A stretch of DNA of 64,000 nucleotides from Cupriavidus gilardii (GCF_013314895.1 NZ_JABTYE010000005.1:62001-126000), one strand, 5' to 3'. Positions 40,910 to 50,230 are shown, numbered from the stretch's first letter. Numbers and translations: made by a program. Notes: generated from the letters alone by a model not told the origin.

Positions 40910-42318
40910 GCCTTTGCCCTTCTTTCCTTGTAGAGGTCGCGGAAGGTGCGCCCGCTCGGCGCCGGCATGTCGCGGGTGTCGGTCCAGCCGCGGCCGCCCA
41001 GCGGCAGCTTGCCGATGCGTCCGTCGTTGCGGCCCATGCGCGAGAGCACACTGGCACCCAGCCGCGTGGCCAGCGCGTACAGGCCTGGCCGCCTGGCCAC
41101 GTAGCCCCAGATGCGCAGTCCCCAACGCTCCTGCCAGGGCCGCATGCCGCGCTCCATCTGTTTCTCGCGCAGCTTGCGCAGCAGGTCCGACAGCGGAATC
41201 GAGGCCGGGCAGACGCGGTTGCACTCGCCGCACAGCGTGGCCGCCTGCGGCAGGTCGATGGCATTGCCCAGGCCGACATAGCTGGGCGTCAGCACGCTGC
41301 CCATCGGCCCCGGATAGACCCAGCCATAGGCATGGCCGCCAATCTTCTGATAGACCGGGCAGTGGTTCATGCAGGCGCCGCAGCGGATGCAGCGCAGCAT
41401 CTCCTGGAAGTCGCCGCCGATCAGGCCGGTGCGTCCGCCATCGACCAGCACGAAGTACATATGCTCCGGACCGTCCTGCTCGCCCGGCGCGCGCGGGCCG
41501 GTCAGCAGCGAGAAATAGTTCGAGATCGCCTGGCCGGTGGCCGAACGCGGCAGCAGCCGCATCACGGTGGCCAGGTCCTCCAGCGTCGGCAAGACCTTCT
41601 CGATGCCGGTGACGGCGACATGCACGCGCGGCATCACGGTACACATGCCCTCGTTACCCTCGTTGGTCACCACCGCGACCGAGCCGGTTTCGGCGATCAG
41701 GAAGTTGCCGCCCGTCACGCCCATATCGGCCGACAGGAACTCGGGACGCAGCACCTCGCGGGCTTCGCGCGTCATGTCGGGGATCTCGGTCAGGCGCGGC
41801 TTCTGGTGGACCTTGGCGAACAGATCGGCGATCTCGTCCTTGTCCTTGTGCACCACCGGCGCAATGATGTGCGACGGCGGCTCGGCGTCGTTGATCTGCA
41901 GGATGTATTCGCCCAGATCGGTCTCGATGCTTTGCACGCCCAGCTCGCCGAGCACCTCGTTGAGCCGCATCTCCTCGGTCACCATCGACTTGCTCTTGAT
42001 GACCTTGCGCACGCCGTGCTTTTGCGCGATCTCGCCGACCAGCCGCGCCGCGTCGGCGGTCGTCTCGGCGAACAGCACGGTGGCGCCGCGCCGCGTCGCG
42101 TTCTCCTCGAAGGTCGCCAGCCACACGTCCAGATTGGCCAGCGCGCGGTCGCGGCGCTCCTTCAGCGCCTCGCGCGTGGCGGGGAAATCGATGTCCTCGA
42201 TCGCCGCCGCGCGCGCGGTGACGAACTTGGTCGACAGCTTCTTCAGATTCTGCTGCAGGCGCTGGTCGGCCAGCTTCTGGCCGGCGCGCGCCTTGAATTC
42301 CATGCTGTGCACTTGCAT
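40906..42318 (-). CDS. lutB: LutB/LldF-type iron-sulfur protein of lactate oxidation
   Basis: 470-residue subunit of the LutABC-type L-lactate oxidising complex. The N-terminal LUD domain has KSKSMVTEEMRLNE, TGGNFLIAETGSVAVVTNEGN and LVDGGR. Two [4Fe-4S] ferredoxin motifs follow: CIRCGACMNHCPVY and CGECNRVCPASIP. A C-terminal region with WQERWGLRIWGYVARRP completes the family. The ATG at 42316-42318 has GAGG eight bases upstream; 42303 is an alternative. It is 47 bases after lutA. Confidence 0.9.
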   Translation of the reverse strand: MQVHSMEFKARAGQKLADQRLQQNLKKLSTKFVTARAAAIEDIDFPATREALKERRDRALANLDVWLATFEENATRRGATVLFAETTADAARLVGEIAQKHGVRKVIKSKSMVTEEMRLNEVLGELGVQSIETDLGEYILQINDAEPPSHIIAPVVHKDKDEIADLFAKVHQKPRLTEIPDMTREAREVLRPEFLSADMGVTGGNFLIAETGSVAVVTNEGNEGMCTVMPRVHVAVTGIEKVLPTLEDLATVMRLLPRSATGQAISNYFSLLTGPRAPGEQDGPEHMYFVLVDGGRTGLIGGDFQEMLRCIRCGACMNHCPVYQKIGGHAYGWVYPGPMGSVLTPSYVGLGNAIDLPQAATLCGECNRVCPASIPLSDLLRKLREKQMERGMRPWQERWGLRIWGYVARRPGLYALATRLGASVLSRMGRNDGRIGKLPLGGRGWTDTRDMPAPSGRTFRDLYKERRAKA

Positions 42319-42365
42319 GCGTTTAGCCTCTTGCGCGGTGGGCGATCGATGCGGGGATGCGGGGA

Positions 42366-43091
42366 TCAGGCGTCGCCGGCCAGGACCTGGGCGATATGCA
42401 GCACGCGGGTGCGCGTATCGCCGGTCCGGCGCAGGCGGCCTTCGATATTGAGGATGCAGCCCAGATCGCCGAGCACCACCGCCTCGGCGCCGCTGGCGGC
42501 GATATTGGCGCACTTCTCGTCGACGATCGCGGTCGAGATATTGCCGTACTTGACCGAGAACGTCCCGCCGAAACCGCAGCAGGCCTCGCAGTCCTTCATC
42601 TCGGTGAGCTGCACCCCTGGCAGCTTGCCCAGCAGCGCACGCGGCTGCTGCTTGATGCCAAGCTCGCGCAGGCCGGAACAGGAGTCGTGATAGGTCACGT
42701 GGCCGGAAAAGCTGCTGTCCAGCGTGTCGATGCGCGCGACGTTGACCAGGAAATCGGTCAGTTCGTAGACGCGGGGACGCAGGCGCTCGTAGCGGCCGTT
42801 CAGTTCGGGATCGTTGCGCAGCAGGTCGCCGTAGTGGTGCAGGATCATGCCGCCGCAGGAGCCCGACGGCACCACCACGTAATCGAACATTTCGAACTCG
42901 CGCAGGAATTTCTCCGCCAGGTCGCGCGACGCGGTGCGCTCGCCGGAGTTGTAGGCCGGCTGGCCGCAGCAGGTCTGGGCCTCGGGGACCATCACCTCGT
43001 AGCCGGCTTTCTCCAGCAGCTTGAGCACCGAAAAGCCGATTTCAGGCCGCATCAGGTCCACCAGACAGGTGACGAACAGACCGACTCGCAT
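42366..43091 (-). CDS. lutA: LutA/GlcF-like (Fe-S)-binding protein
   Basis: 241-residue protein with two CCG-type cysteine-rich domains that bind iron-sulfur or heterodisulfide-like clusters: EAQTCCGQPAYNSG with GSCGGM, and HDSCSGLRELG with CEACCGFGGTFSVKYG. It belongs to the lactate-utilisation complex with LutB. Start MRVGLFVTCLVDLMRPEIG at 43089-43091. Divergent from the IclR gene, whose control region is shared. Confidence 0.92.
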   Translation of the reverse strand: MRVGLFVTCLVDLMRPEIGFSVLKLLEKAGYEVMVPEAQTCCGQPAYNSGERTASRDLAEKFLREFEMFDYVVVPSGSCGGMILHHYGDLLRNDPELNGRYERLRPRVYELTDFLVNVARIDTLDSSFSGHVTYHDSCSGLRELGIKQQPRALLGKLPGVQLTEMKDCEACCGFGGTFSVKYGNISTAIVDEKCANIAASGAEAVVLGDLGCILNIEGRLRRTGDTRTRVLHIAQVLAGDA

Positions 43092-43207
43092 GGATTCTTA
43101 CCTTTTTCCAGACCCAAAACCTCGCAATTATGCGCTTTTGCGCCGCGGTTCCGCCACTGCGCCGATGCGAAGCGGACGCTTTTGTTTGCCGCCACAGGCG
43201 TGCGGCG

Positions 43208-43288
43208 CCCCAATTTGGGGCGGTTTATGTGCGGATTGCCCCACTATGACATTTCACGTATTGAAATTTTCACGATGCGAGATAGAAT
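43208..43288 (+). promoter_or_regulatory. lutA/iclR control region: promoter and two dyads
   Basis: TTGAAA (43261-43266), 16 bases and TAGAAT (43283-43288) form a promoter for the IclR gene. TTTCA-N5-TGAAA (43252-43266) overlaps its -35. CCCCAA-T-TTGGGG (43208-43220) lies further upstream towards lutA. Both dyads are candidate sites for the adjacent IclR protein. Confidence 0.55.
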
Positions 43289-43304
43289 CAGGCAGTCGCT
43301 TAAT

Positions 43305-44114
43305 ATGCCGCATGGCAACAATTTCCCCATGGCTGAAGCAGAGAAGGAACCCGGCAAGACGTCGATCCAGGTGATCGAACGCATGATGACGCTGCTCGAT
43401 GCGCTCGCGCGGCATGCCGATCCGGTCAGTCTGAAGGAACTCTCCCAGGCTACCGGGCTGCATCCCTCGACGGCGCACCGCATTCTCAACGACATGGTCG
43501 CGTGCCGCTTCGTCGACCGCTCCGATCCGGGCAGCTACCGGCTCGGCATGCGCCTGCTGGAACTGGGCAATCTGGTCAAGGCCCGGCTCTCGGTCCGCGA
43601 GGCGGCGCTGGCGCCGATGCGCGCGCTGCACCGCGTCACCGGCCAGACCGTCAACCTGTCGGTGCGCCAGGGCGACGAGATCGTCTATATCGAACGCGCC
43701 TACAGCGAGCGCTCCGGCATGCAGGTGGTGCGCGCCATCGGCGGGCGCGCGCCGCTTCATCTGACCTCGGTCGGGAAGCTGTTCCTCGCCGCGGACGAGG
43801 TCGCGCGGGTGCGCAACTACGCGACCCGCACCGGGCTCGCCGGCCATACCCGCACGTCGATCACCGATCTCGCCAAGCTGGAGCGCGAGCTGAACTGGGT
43901 GCGCACCAACGGCTATGCGCGCGACAACGAAGAACTCGAGCTCGGCGTGCGCTGCATTGCCGCGGGTATCTACGACGACTCCCGCCGGCTGGTCGCCGGC
44001 CTGTCGCTGTCGGCGCCGGCAGACCGGCTGCAGGACAGCTGGCTGCAGAATCTGAAGGAAACGGCGTTGCAGATTTCGCGCGGCATGGGCTATACCGCCG
44101 ATAGCGACGTGTAG
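43305..44114 (+). CDS. IclR family transcriptional regulator
   Basis: 269-residue regulator. After a polar lead, the winged HTH reads TSIQVIERMMTLLDALARH and SQATGLHPSTAHRILNDMV; the effector domain has LSVRQGDEIVYIERAYSERSGMQVV, APLHLTSVGKLFLA and NEELELGVRCIAAGIYD. An ATG at 43305 is chosen, about ten bases after the predicted transcription start; ATG at 43329 is equally possible and no Shine-Dalgarno decides. It lies between lutA (divergent) and the FAD dehydrogenase, and probably controls 2-hydroxyacid use. Confidence 0.88.
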   Translation: MPHGNNFPMAEAEKEPGKTSIQVIERMMTLLDALARHADPVSLKELSQATGLHPSTAHRILNDMVACRFVDRSDPGSYRLGMRLLELGNLVKARLSVREAALAPMRALHRVTGQTVNLSVRQGDEIVYIERAYSERSGMQVVRAIGGRAPLHLTSVGKLFLAADEVARVRNYATRTGLAGHTRTSITDLAKLERELNWVRTNGYARDNEELELGVRCIAAGIYDDSRRLVAGLSLSAPADRLQDSWLQNLKETALQISRGMGYTADSDV

Positions 44115-44272
44115 CAGCGTGTAGCCGCTTGTAGCGACGTGCAGCGGCGCGCAGCCTGGCGCCGCCGCTTCGGCCCGCTTGCCGCGGCCTTGCCGCCGCC
44201 CCTCACGTCACGCCAGGAACGCGATTTCGCGCGTTCCGCCCTCCCCGATATCGACAGACAGCACACGACGAG

Positions 44273-45685
44273 ATGCAAGACTCCGGTTTTCTGCCGCGCC
44301 TGCTCGAGGCGCTGGGACCCGATGTGGTGACCACCGATGCGCCGTCGATCGCTCCCTGGCTCAGCGACTGGCGCGGAATCTACCGCGGCGATGCCCAGGC
44401 CGTGGTGCGGCCCCGCGATACCGACGAAGTCGCGCGCTGCCTGGCGCTGTGCCAGCAGTGGCGCGTGCCGGTGGTGCCGCGCGGCGGCAATACGGGCCTG
44501 TGCGGCGGCGCCACGCCCGACGATCGTCCCGCCAACGTGGTGCTGAGCCTGGACCGGATGAACGCGATCCGCTCGGTCGACACCATCGCCAATACGATGG
44601 TGGCCGAGGCCGGCTGCATCCTCGGCAATCTGCGCCGCGCGGCCCATGACGCGGACCGCCAGCTGCCGCTGTCACTGGCCGCGGAGGACTCGTGCCAGAT
44701 CGGCGGCAACCTGGCGACCAATGCAGGCGGCGTCAACGTGGTGCGCTACGGCATGGCGCGCGAGCTGGTGCTGGGGCTGGAAGCGGTGCTGCCCGACGGC
44801 GAGGTCTTCCATGGACTGCGCACACTGCGCAAGGACAACACCGGCTACGACCTGAAGCAGTTGCTGATCGGCTCCGAAGGCACGCTGGGGGTGATCACCG
44901 CCGTGGCGCTGCGGCTGCTGCCGCGCACCGATCAGCGCGCCGTGGTGCTGGCCGCGGTGGAGTCGCCGCAGCAGGCGCTGCAACTGTTTTCGCTGCTGTA
45001 TTCGCGTTGCGGGGCACGGCTGCAAGCCTTCGAGTTCTTCACCGGCCCGTGCCTGGATCTGGTGCTGACCCATGCCGAAGGCGTGCAGGCGCCGTTCGCC
45101 GGCCGGCATCCGGCCTATGTACTGGTGGAGCTGGCCGACACCACGGACGAGGCCGGGCTGAACTCCCTGCTGGAAGCGACTATCGGCGACGCACTCGAAC
45201 AAGGACTGTGCGTCGACGCGGCGGTGTCGGCATCGCTGAGCCAGGTCGAGGCGATGTGGAAACTGCGCGAGGAAATCTCCGAAGCGCAGCGCGCAGACGG
45301 CCCGCATCTGAAGCACGACATCTCGTTGCCGATCGAATCGATCCCCACCTTCATGGAAAGGATGGACGCGCGGCTGCAACGGCTCGACCGCGCGATCCGC
45401 CCCTTCGTCTTCGGCCACTTCGGCGATGGCAACCTGCATTACAACCTGTCGCGTCCGGCCGGCGCGCCCAGCGACTGGGCGACAACCCATGGCGAGGCGG
45501 TCACCGCCGAGGTGCTCGACGAGGTCATGCGCCACGGCGGCAGCATCAGCGCGGAGCACGGCATTGGCCAGCTCAAGCGCGAGTACTTTCACCGCTACAA
45601 GGATCCGCTCGAACTGCGGCTGATGGTCGGGATCAAGCGGCTGCTCGATCCGGCGGGGATCATGAATCCGGGCAAGCTGCTGTGA
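44273..45685 (+). CDS. FAD-linked 2-hydroxyacid dehydrogenase (D-lactate/D-2-hydroxyglutarate type)
   Basis: 470-residue flavoenzyme of the GlcD/DLD/D2HGDH class. The PCMH-type FAD domain has VVPRGGNTGLCGGATPD, EDSCQIGGNLATNAGGVNVVRYG and GSEGTLGVITAVALRL. The C-terminal domain contains FGHFGDGNLHYN with metal-binding His residues and GGSISAEHGIGQLKREYF. Next to lutAB and an IclR regulator, D-lactate or glycolate is a likely substrate, though D-2-hydroxyglutarate cannot be excluded. The 158-base spacer upstream contains imperfect GTAGC-type repeats but no gene. Confidence 0.88.
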   Translation: MQDSGFLPRLLEALGPDVVTTDAPSIAPWLSDWRGIYRGDAQAVVRPRDTDEVARCLALCQQWRVPVVPRGGNTGLCGGATPDDRPANVVLSLDRMNAIRSVDTIANTMVAEAGCILGNLRRAAHDADRQLPLSLAAEDSCQIGGNLATNAGGVNVVRYGMARELVLGLEAVLPDGEVFHGLRTLRKDNTGYDLKQLLIGSEGTLGVITAVALRLLPRTDQRAVVLAAVESPQQALQLFSLLYSRCGARLQAFEFFTGPCLDLVLTHAEGVQAPFAGRHPAYVLVELADTTDEAGLNSLLEATIGDALEQGLCVDAAVSASLSQVEAMWKLREEISEAQRADGPHLKHDISLPIESIPTFMERMDARLQRLDRAIRPFVFGHFGDGNLHYNLSRPAGAPSDWATTHGEAVTAEVLDEVMRHGGSISAEHGIGQLKREYFHRYKDPLELRLMVGIKRLLDPAGIMNPGKLL

Positions 45686-45741
45686 GGCGCTGACGGCTGT
45701 CGTTCGGCGAACCAAGCCCCAAGCATCGCGCCGGAAACGAC

Positions 45742-45764
45742 GACGCGCCCACGAGGGGCGCGTC
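45742..45764. terminator. terminator between the FAD dehydrogenase and pbpG
   Basis: GACGCGCCC-ACGAG-GGGCGCGTC is a perfect 9-bp stem followed by TTT, in a 111-base gap between convergent genes. Confidence 0.75.
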
Positions 45765-45796
45765 TTTCGTCGTGGGACGGGTTGCCCGCCCTGCCG

Positions 45797-47029
45797 TCAG
45801 ATTCCGCGAGCCTGCTGCGACGTCAGCACATAGTGCGGCGAGTTGGCCGGCCCCTGGGTGAGGTTCGGCGTGCTGGGGAAGCGGTTCGGCGCCGAGGGCG
45901 GCGAATGCTCCAGCCAGTCGCGCACGCGATTGGCGTCGGCAAAGCGGGTCAGGTTGCCGGACGAGTCCAGGAACACCATCACCACATCGCGGCCGCCGAT
46001 GCGTGCCTGCATCACCAGGCAACGCCCGGCCTCGGAGATGAAGCCGGTCTTCTGCAGCCCGATCTCCCAGTTGCCGCCACGCACCAGGCGGTTGGTGCTG
46101 ACGTAGTGCTGGGTGCGGCCCAGCACGTTGACTTCATGCTCGGTCTGCGTGGAGAACGCGCGGATGGTCGGATTGCGGTAGGCCGCCTTGACCAGCCGGG
46201 CCAGATCGACCGCCGACGAGACATTGCTGCTCGACAGGCCGCTCGAATCGACGAAGTGGGTGTCGTTCATGCCGAGCTCGCGCGCCTTGCGGTTCATCGC
46301 CTGCACGAAGGCCGGCAGGCCGCCCGGATAGTGTCGGCCCAGCGCCGAGGCGGCACGGTTCTCCGACGACATCAGCGCCAACAGCAGCAGTTCCTGGCGG
46401 GTCAGCTGCGTACCGAAGCGCAGACGCGAGCTGCTGTGCTTCTCGGTGTCGCGATCTTCTTCGGTGATGGTCAACACCTCGTCCATCGGCAGGCGCGCGT
46501 CCATCACCACCAGCGCGGTCATCAGCTTGGTGATCGAGGCGATCGGCAGCACCGCGGCCGCATTCTTCTGAAACAGGACTTCGTTGGTGTTCTGGTCCAT
46601 CACCAGCGCGACGCTGGAGCGCAGCGACAGCGCATCGTCGGTATCGCGCAGCCCGAGTGCCTCGCCCAGCGACGGACGCGACGGCGGGGTGAAGGCGGCG
46701 CGCACGGGCGCGGCCTGACGCTGGACCAGAATGACCTTGCGCTTGCCGTTCTTGGAAACGATGACCTTGCGGCTGCCGGTCTTGGCGACCGTCGCGCGCT
46801 TCGAGTCGTTGCCGGCCTTGGCCGACTTGCTCGACGCCTTTGACGATTTAGCGGAAGATTTTTGGACTTTGACGACCTTTTCGGTCTTTTTGGCGGGTTT
46901 TGACGATTTACTCGCCGCCTCCGCCATGGGCGCGGCAATCAGCGCCGCCGACACCAGCATGGACGCTGCCACGGTCGGCAGAGGCAGGGTGCCGAGAAAT
47001 CTCAGAAATGGGAGGTCGAACCGGGACAT
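45797..47029 (-). CDS. pbpG: D-alanyl-D-alanine endopeptidase (PBP7/8 family)
   Basis: Periplasmic serine peptidase that cuts peptidoglycan cross-links. The 410-residue protein has an N-terminal hydrophobic signal ending PMAEAASK, then an unusual Lys/Ser-rich linker of about 60 residues (KSSAKSSKASSKSAK). The penicillin-binding domain follows with its three catalytic motifs: SITK, SEN and KTG (in SENRAAS and QKTGFIS). Typical PbpG lacks so long a basic linker; it may bind the wall polyanions, which is inference. Start at 47027-47029. Confidence 0.9.
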   Translation of the reverse strand: MSRFDLPFLRFLGTLPLPTVAASMLVSAALIAAPMAEAASKSSKPAKKTEKVVKVQKSSAKSSKASSKSAKAGNDSKRATVAKTGSRKVIVSKNGKRKVILVQRQAAPVRAAFTPPSRPSLGEALGLRDTDDALSLRSSVALVMDQNTNEVLFQKNAAAVLPIASITKLMTALVVMDARLPMDEVLTITEEDRDTEKHSSSRLRFGTQLTRQELLLLALMSSENRAASALGRHYPGGLPAFVQAMNRKARELGMNDTHFVDSSGLSSSNVSSAVDLARLVKAAYRNPTIRAFSTQTEHEVNVLGRTQHYVSTNRLVRGGNWEIGLQKTGFISEAGRCLVMQARIGGRDVVMVFLDSSGNLTRFADANRVRDWLEHSPPSAPNRFPSTPNLTQGPANSPHYVLTSQQARGI

Positions 47030-47059
47030 GATTCTCGGGCGCGCATCGGGAATGGCGCC

Positions 47060-47088
47060 AGTGTAGAAAAAAAAGAATTTGTTAGCAA
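47060..47088 (-). promoter_or_regulatory. pbpG promoter
   Basis: Minus strand TTGCTA (47083-47088), 17 bases containing a run of eight T, and TACACT (47060-47065) lie about 30 bases before pbpG. The stretch 47060-47160 is distinctly AT-rich. Between 47160 and the thioesterase stop at 47433 no gene or signal was seen. Confidence 0.6.
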
Positions 47089-47432
47089 GATTAATGACTT
47101 ACACAGCGGACTTAAAGCTTCGATTACAGACATTTCCGTAATACGAAAAATAAGACGCTTGCAGCACATGGAAATCTGCATGACGCGGCTTCCCGGCCCG
47201 GCACTCTTCCGCCCTGCGAACGCGCACGTCTTGCTAACGTCAGATCTGGCGAGAAATTGAGGGGGCAGGCGAACGGCGGTCGCGCCAACACGATCAGCAA
47301 CGCGCGAAACCCGGTTGCGGTTCACATCTGCACCGCAACATCCGGCGCGCGGCGCGCCCACTGCCCCGCACCCGATGCCGGGCGCGAGAGTCAGGCCGGT
47401 ACGGCCCCTGTGCGCGTTCACGTTCACGCTCC

Positions 47433-47879
47433 CTACCGATCCGCAGCCGCCACCAGCAGCGGCTGCAGGGCCTCGCGCAGCGGCGCGGGCAAGGCCACCG
47501 GGCGGCGCGTCTGACGATCGACATAGACATGCACGAAGTGCCCCTGCGCGGCGGCGCTGTTCTCGCCCTCGCGAAACAGCCCCACCTCGTAGCGCACACT
47601 GCTGTTGCCGAGCCGCGCGACGCGCAGACCCGCGACTACCGTCTCGGGAAAGCTCAGCGAGGCAAAGTAATTGCACTGCGTCTCGATCACCAGCCCGATG
47701 GTGTCGCCTGCTTCGATATCAAGCACGCCGCGCTCGATCAGGTAGCGATTCACCACGGTATCGAAATAACTGTAGTAGACAACGTTGTTGACGTGGCCAT
47801 AAACATCGTTGTCCATCCAACGCGTCGTGATCGGCAGGAAGTGGCGATAGCAGTCGCGGGTCTGGGCTTGCGGCTTCAT
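47433..47879 (-). CDS. acyl-CoA thioesterase, hot-dog fold (4HBT/YbgC type)
   Basis: 148-residue protein with the family's start ITTRWMDNDVYGHVNNVVYYSYFD, where Asp is the usual active-site residue, followed by IGLVIETQCNYFASLSFPE and QGHFVHVYVDRQTRRPVALP. It hydrolyses short or aromatic acyl-CoA in related proteins; the substrate here is unknown. The ATG at 47877-47879 lies 41 bases after the EamA gene, on the same strand. Confidence 0.87.
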   Translation of the reverse strand: MKPQAQTRDCYRHFLPITTRWMDNDVYGHVNNVVYYSYFDTVVNRYLIERGVLDIEAGDTIGLVIETQCNYFASLSFPETVVAGLRVARLGNSSVRYEVGLFREGENSAAAQGHFVHVYVDRQTRRPVALPAPLREALQPLLVAAADR

Positions 47880-47920
47880 GGCGTGCGGAACGGACTCAGG
47901 AAAGTTGGCGGACGGAACGA

Positions 47921-48865
47921 TCAATCGCGGCGCGGCGAGGAGGCGCCGCCGCGCATCACCAGCGCGACGCCGGCCGCGGCGAGCGCCATGCCGGCGGCGG
48001 CCATCGGCGGAAAGCGTTCGTCGAACAGCAACCAGGCCATCACGGCAGTGGTCGGCGGCGTCAGGTACATCAGGCTGGATACGCTGGTGGCGGCACCGCG
48101 GCGGATCAGCACGAACAGCAGCGAGATCGCGCCGATCGACAGGGCCACGATCGACCATGCCAGCGCACCGATCATCTCGGCGTTCCAGTCGACCTCGCGC
48201 GTTTCGAACGCGAACATGAACGGCAAACAGGCCAGCGCCGCTGCAGTGAACTGGATCAGCGACCCCATGCGCAGGTCGAACACCGGGCAGCGATGCTTCT
48301 GATACAGCGTGCCGACAGTGATCGACAGCAAGGCGCCGACGGCGAGCAGCACGCTGAACGGCGTCGCCGCGCCGACCGACAGCTTGCCGGCCACCACCAG
48401 GCCGACGCCGACGATGCCGAGCAGCAGGCCGATCCACTGCCATCCGCGCAAACGCTCGCCCAGGCGCAGCGAGATCAGCGCCGTCAGCAGCGGCTGCATG
48501 CCGACGATCAACGCGGCCATGCCGGCCGGCATGCCGAGCTTGACCGCCGCCCAGACGCCGCCCAGATAGCCGGTCTGCAGCAGCAGCCCCGCCAGCGCAA
48601 TGCGGCCGATCATGGCCCAGTCGACGCGGCCGTCGCGCCGCGGCAGGGGCACGCGCGCCAGCGCGACGAACGGCACCATCAACACCACTACGCCGGCAAA
48701 GCGCAGGAAGAGGAAGGTCATCGGCTCGGCATGGGGCATGCCGTACTTGGCGACGATAAAGCCGGTGCTCCAGATCAGCACGAACAGCCAGGGCATCGAC
48801 ACCAGCCAGACATTGGCGCCGGCGGATGCGGTCCGGCCCGCGGTGGTTTCGGCCGCCGGCCTCAT
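47921..48865 (-). CDS. EamA/DMT family transporter
   Basis: 314-residue inner-membrane protein with ten hydrophobic segments arranged as two five-helix EamA repeats (WSTGFIVAKYGMPHAEPMTFLFLRF in the first, ALSIGAISLLFVLIRRGAATSVSSLMYLTP in the second; landmarks IVAKYG and SSLMYLTPPTTAV). Probably an exporter of small metabolites; substrate unknown. ATG at 48863-48865 is preferred over a codon 25 residues earlier, which adds a His/Arg-rich non-membrane lead. Confidence 0.85.
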   Translation of the reverse strand: MRPAAETTAGRTASAGANVWLVSMPWLFVLIWSTGFIVAKYGMPHAEPMTFLFLRFAGVVVLMVPFVALARVPLPRRDGRVDWAMIGRIALAGLLLQTGYLGGVWAAVKLGMPAGMAALIVGMQPLLTALISLRLGERLRGWQWIGLLLGIVGVGLVVAGKLSVGAATPFSVLLAVGALLSITVGTLYQKHRCPVFDLRMGSLIQFTAAALACLPFMFAFETREVDWNAEMIGALAWSIVALSIGAISLLFVLIRRGAATSVSSLMYLTPPTTAVMAWLLFDERFPPMAAAGMALAAAGVALVMRGGASSPRRD

Positions 48866-49137
48866 GCGCGCCCCTGCATGCGCGAGGCAACCGGGAAGCC
48901 GGTGGCTGGAGAGGGAATCGCGATGCCGGGAAGGCGGCAAGGGGCGGCTTGGCGGGACATCGGCTAGATTGCGGAACGGGCGGGCCGCGCGGCGGCTGGG
49001 CTCGCGCCCCTGCCCCGCCCTGCATTGAACGGAATGCGCGATGGTAGCACCGCCCTGTTCGTCACGTGCCCGTGGCGAGCGAAGTGATCGAAACGTGGCA
49101 ATGTGCCGGACCCGCCAGGGGGTTTACCCGAGTCTGG

Positions 49138-49206
49138 TTGTGCGATGCACAAAAACCGCTTGACACACCAAACATGGTCCATACAATACGGAATTGTTGC
49201 GACGCA
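49138..49206 (+). promoter_or_regulatory. phaP promoter flanked by two candidate PhaR sites
   Basis: TTGACA (49160-49165), 16 bases, TACAAT (49182-49187) is a strong promoter. Just upstream is the perfect dyad TTGTGC-GAT-GCACAA (49138-49152). Its core TGCGATGCA recurs as TGCGACGCA at 49198-49206, just after the expected transcription start. Two sites bracketing the promoter fit what is known of PhaR control of phaP in C. necator. The rest of 48866-49370 holds no gene. Confidence 0.65.
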
Positions 49207-49370
49207 CCATTACCCGAAAGACGGTTTCCGGACCGGCCGATCGGCCCCTGGAGCGAACGCACAAAACCATTCACGCGCCTGGGCTGGCCACCGCAACTTC
49301 ACGGCCTTGACATCTAGGCGACCTATTTTTGAGTTCGCTTGAACTCGACTTCATTCTGATGGAGACCAGC

Positions 49371-49946
49371 ATGTCCTTTACCCCCGAACAAGTTGCCGCT
49401 GCCCACAAAGCCAATCTGGAAACCCTGTTCGGTTTGACCACCAAGGCCTTCGAAGGCATGGAAAAGCTGGTCGAGCTGAACATGCAAGTCGTCAAGACCA
49501 CCCTGGCCGAAAACGTCGAGCACGCCAAGCGCACGCTGACCGCCCGCGATGCCCAGGAACTGGTCGCGCTGCAGGTTTCGCTGATCCAGCCGGTCGCCGA
49601 AAAGGCCGTGGCCTACAGCCGCCACGTCTACGAGATCGCGGCCGACACGCAGTCGGAATTCACCCGCGTCGCCGAGGCCCAGCTGGCCGAAAGCTCGCGC
49701 AACGTGCAGAGCCTGGTCGACAACTTCGCCAAGAACGCACCCGCCGGTTCGGAATCGACCGTGGCGATCGTAAAGTCGGCCATCTCGGCCGCCAACAACG
49801 CCTACGAGTCGGTCCAGAAGGCCACCAAGCAAGCCGTGGAAATCGCCGAAAGCAATTTCCAGGCGGCCGCCACCGCCGCCACCAAGGCCGCCCAGCAAGC
49901 GAGCGCCACCGCCCGTACCGCTGGCAAGAAGACCACCGCAGCCTGA
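49371..49946 (+). CDS. phaP: phasin PhaP
   Basis: Granule-coating protein that controls number and size of PHB granules. The 191 residues begin [20 protein letters not shown] and include [20 protein letters not shown] and [20 protein letters not shown], ending in an Ala/Thr/Lys-rich tail. This matches the roughly 190-residue PhaP1 of C. necator as I recall it. The ATG at 49371 lies five bases after GGAGA; an in-frame codon 14 residues earlier precedes that site. It is 42 kb from phaCAB, with its own promoter and terminator. Confidence 0.95.
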   Translation: MSFTPEQVAAAHKANLETLFGLTTKAFEGMEKLVELNMQVVKTTLAENVEHAKRTLTARDAQELVALQVSLIQPVAEKAVAYSRHVYEIAADTQSEFTRVAEAQLAESSRNVQSLVDNFAKNAPAGSESTVAIVKSAISAANNAYESVQKATKQAVEIAESNFQAAATAATKAAQQASATARTAGKKTTAA

Positions 49947-49999
49947 TCGCGCTGGCTGGTGTCCCCTCGTGGGGCACCAAGCGTCTACGCTGACCTCCG

Positions 50000-50028
50000 A
50001 AGCCCGGCATTCGTGCCGGGCTTTTTTA
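50000..50028 (+). terminator. phaP terminator
   Basis: AGCCCGGCA-TTCG-TGCCGGGCT, a perfect 9-bp stem closed by a TTCG tetraloop and followed by six T. Confidence 0.95.
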
Positions 50029-50200
50029 TTGCCGCTGGCACCGCAGTTGGCGCATTCGCACCGCGGACCGCGGTCGTCACGGTCGTACACCTTTTTGCCG
50101 CCCGATCGCCGCTATCATCGCCGCCTTTCGCAAGGCGATTCGGTTGCGCTTCGCAGTCGGTTTGTCATGGTGGGGCCAGTGCCGCTGGGGCATCTGTCGC

Positions 50201-50228
50201 TTGCGACTTATATCCGAACAGGTATAAT
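50201..50228 (+). promoter_or_regulatory. promoter of the HigB/HigA-type operon
   Basis: TTGCGA (50201-50206), 16 bases, TATAAT (50223-50228). The -10 ends only two bases before the GTG start of the toxin, so transcription from it would begin at or just inside the coding region. Confidence 0.6.
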
Positions 50229-50230
50229 TC

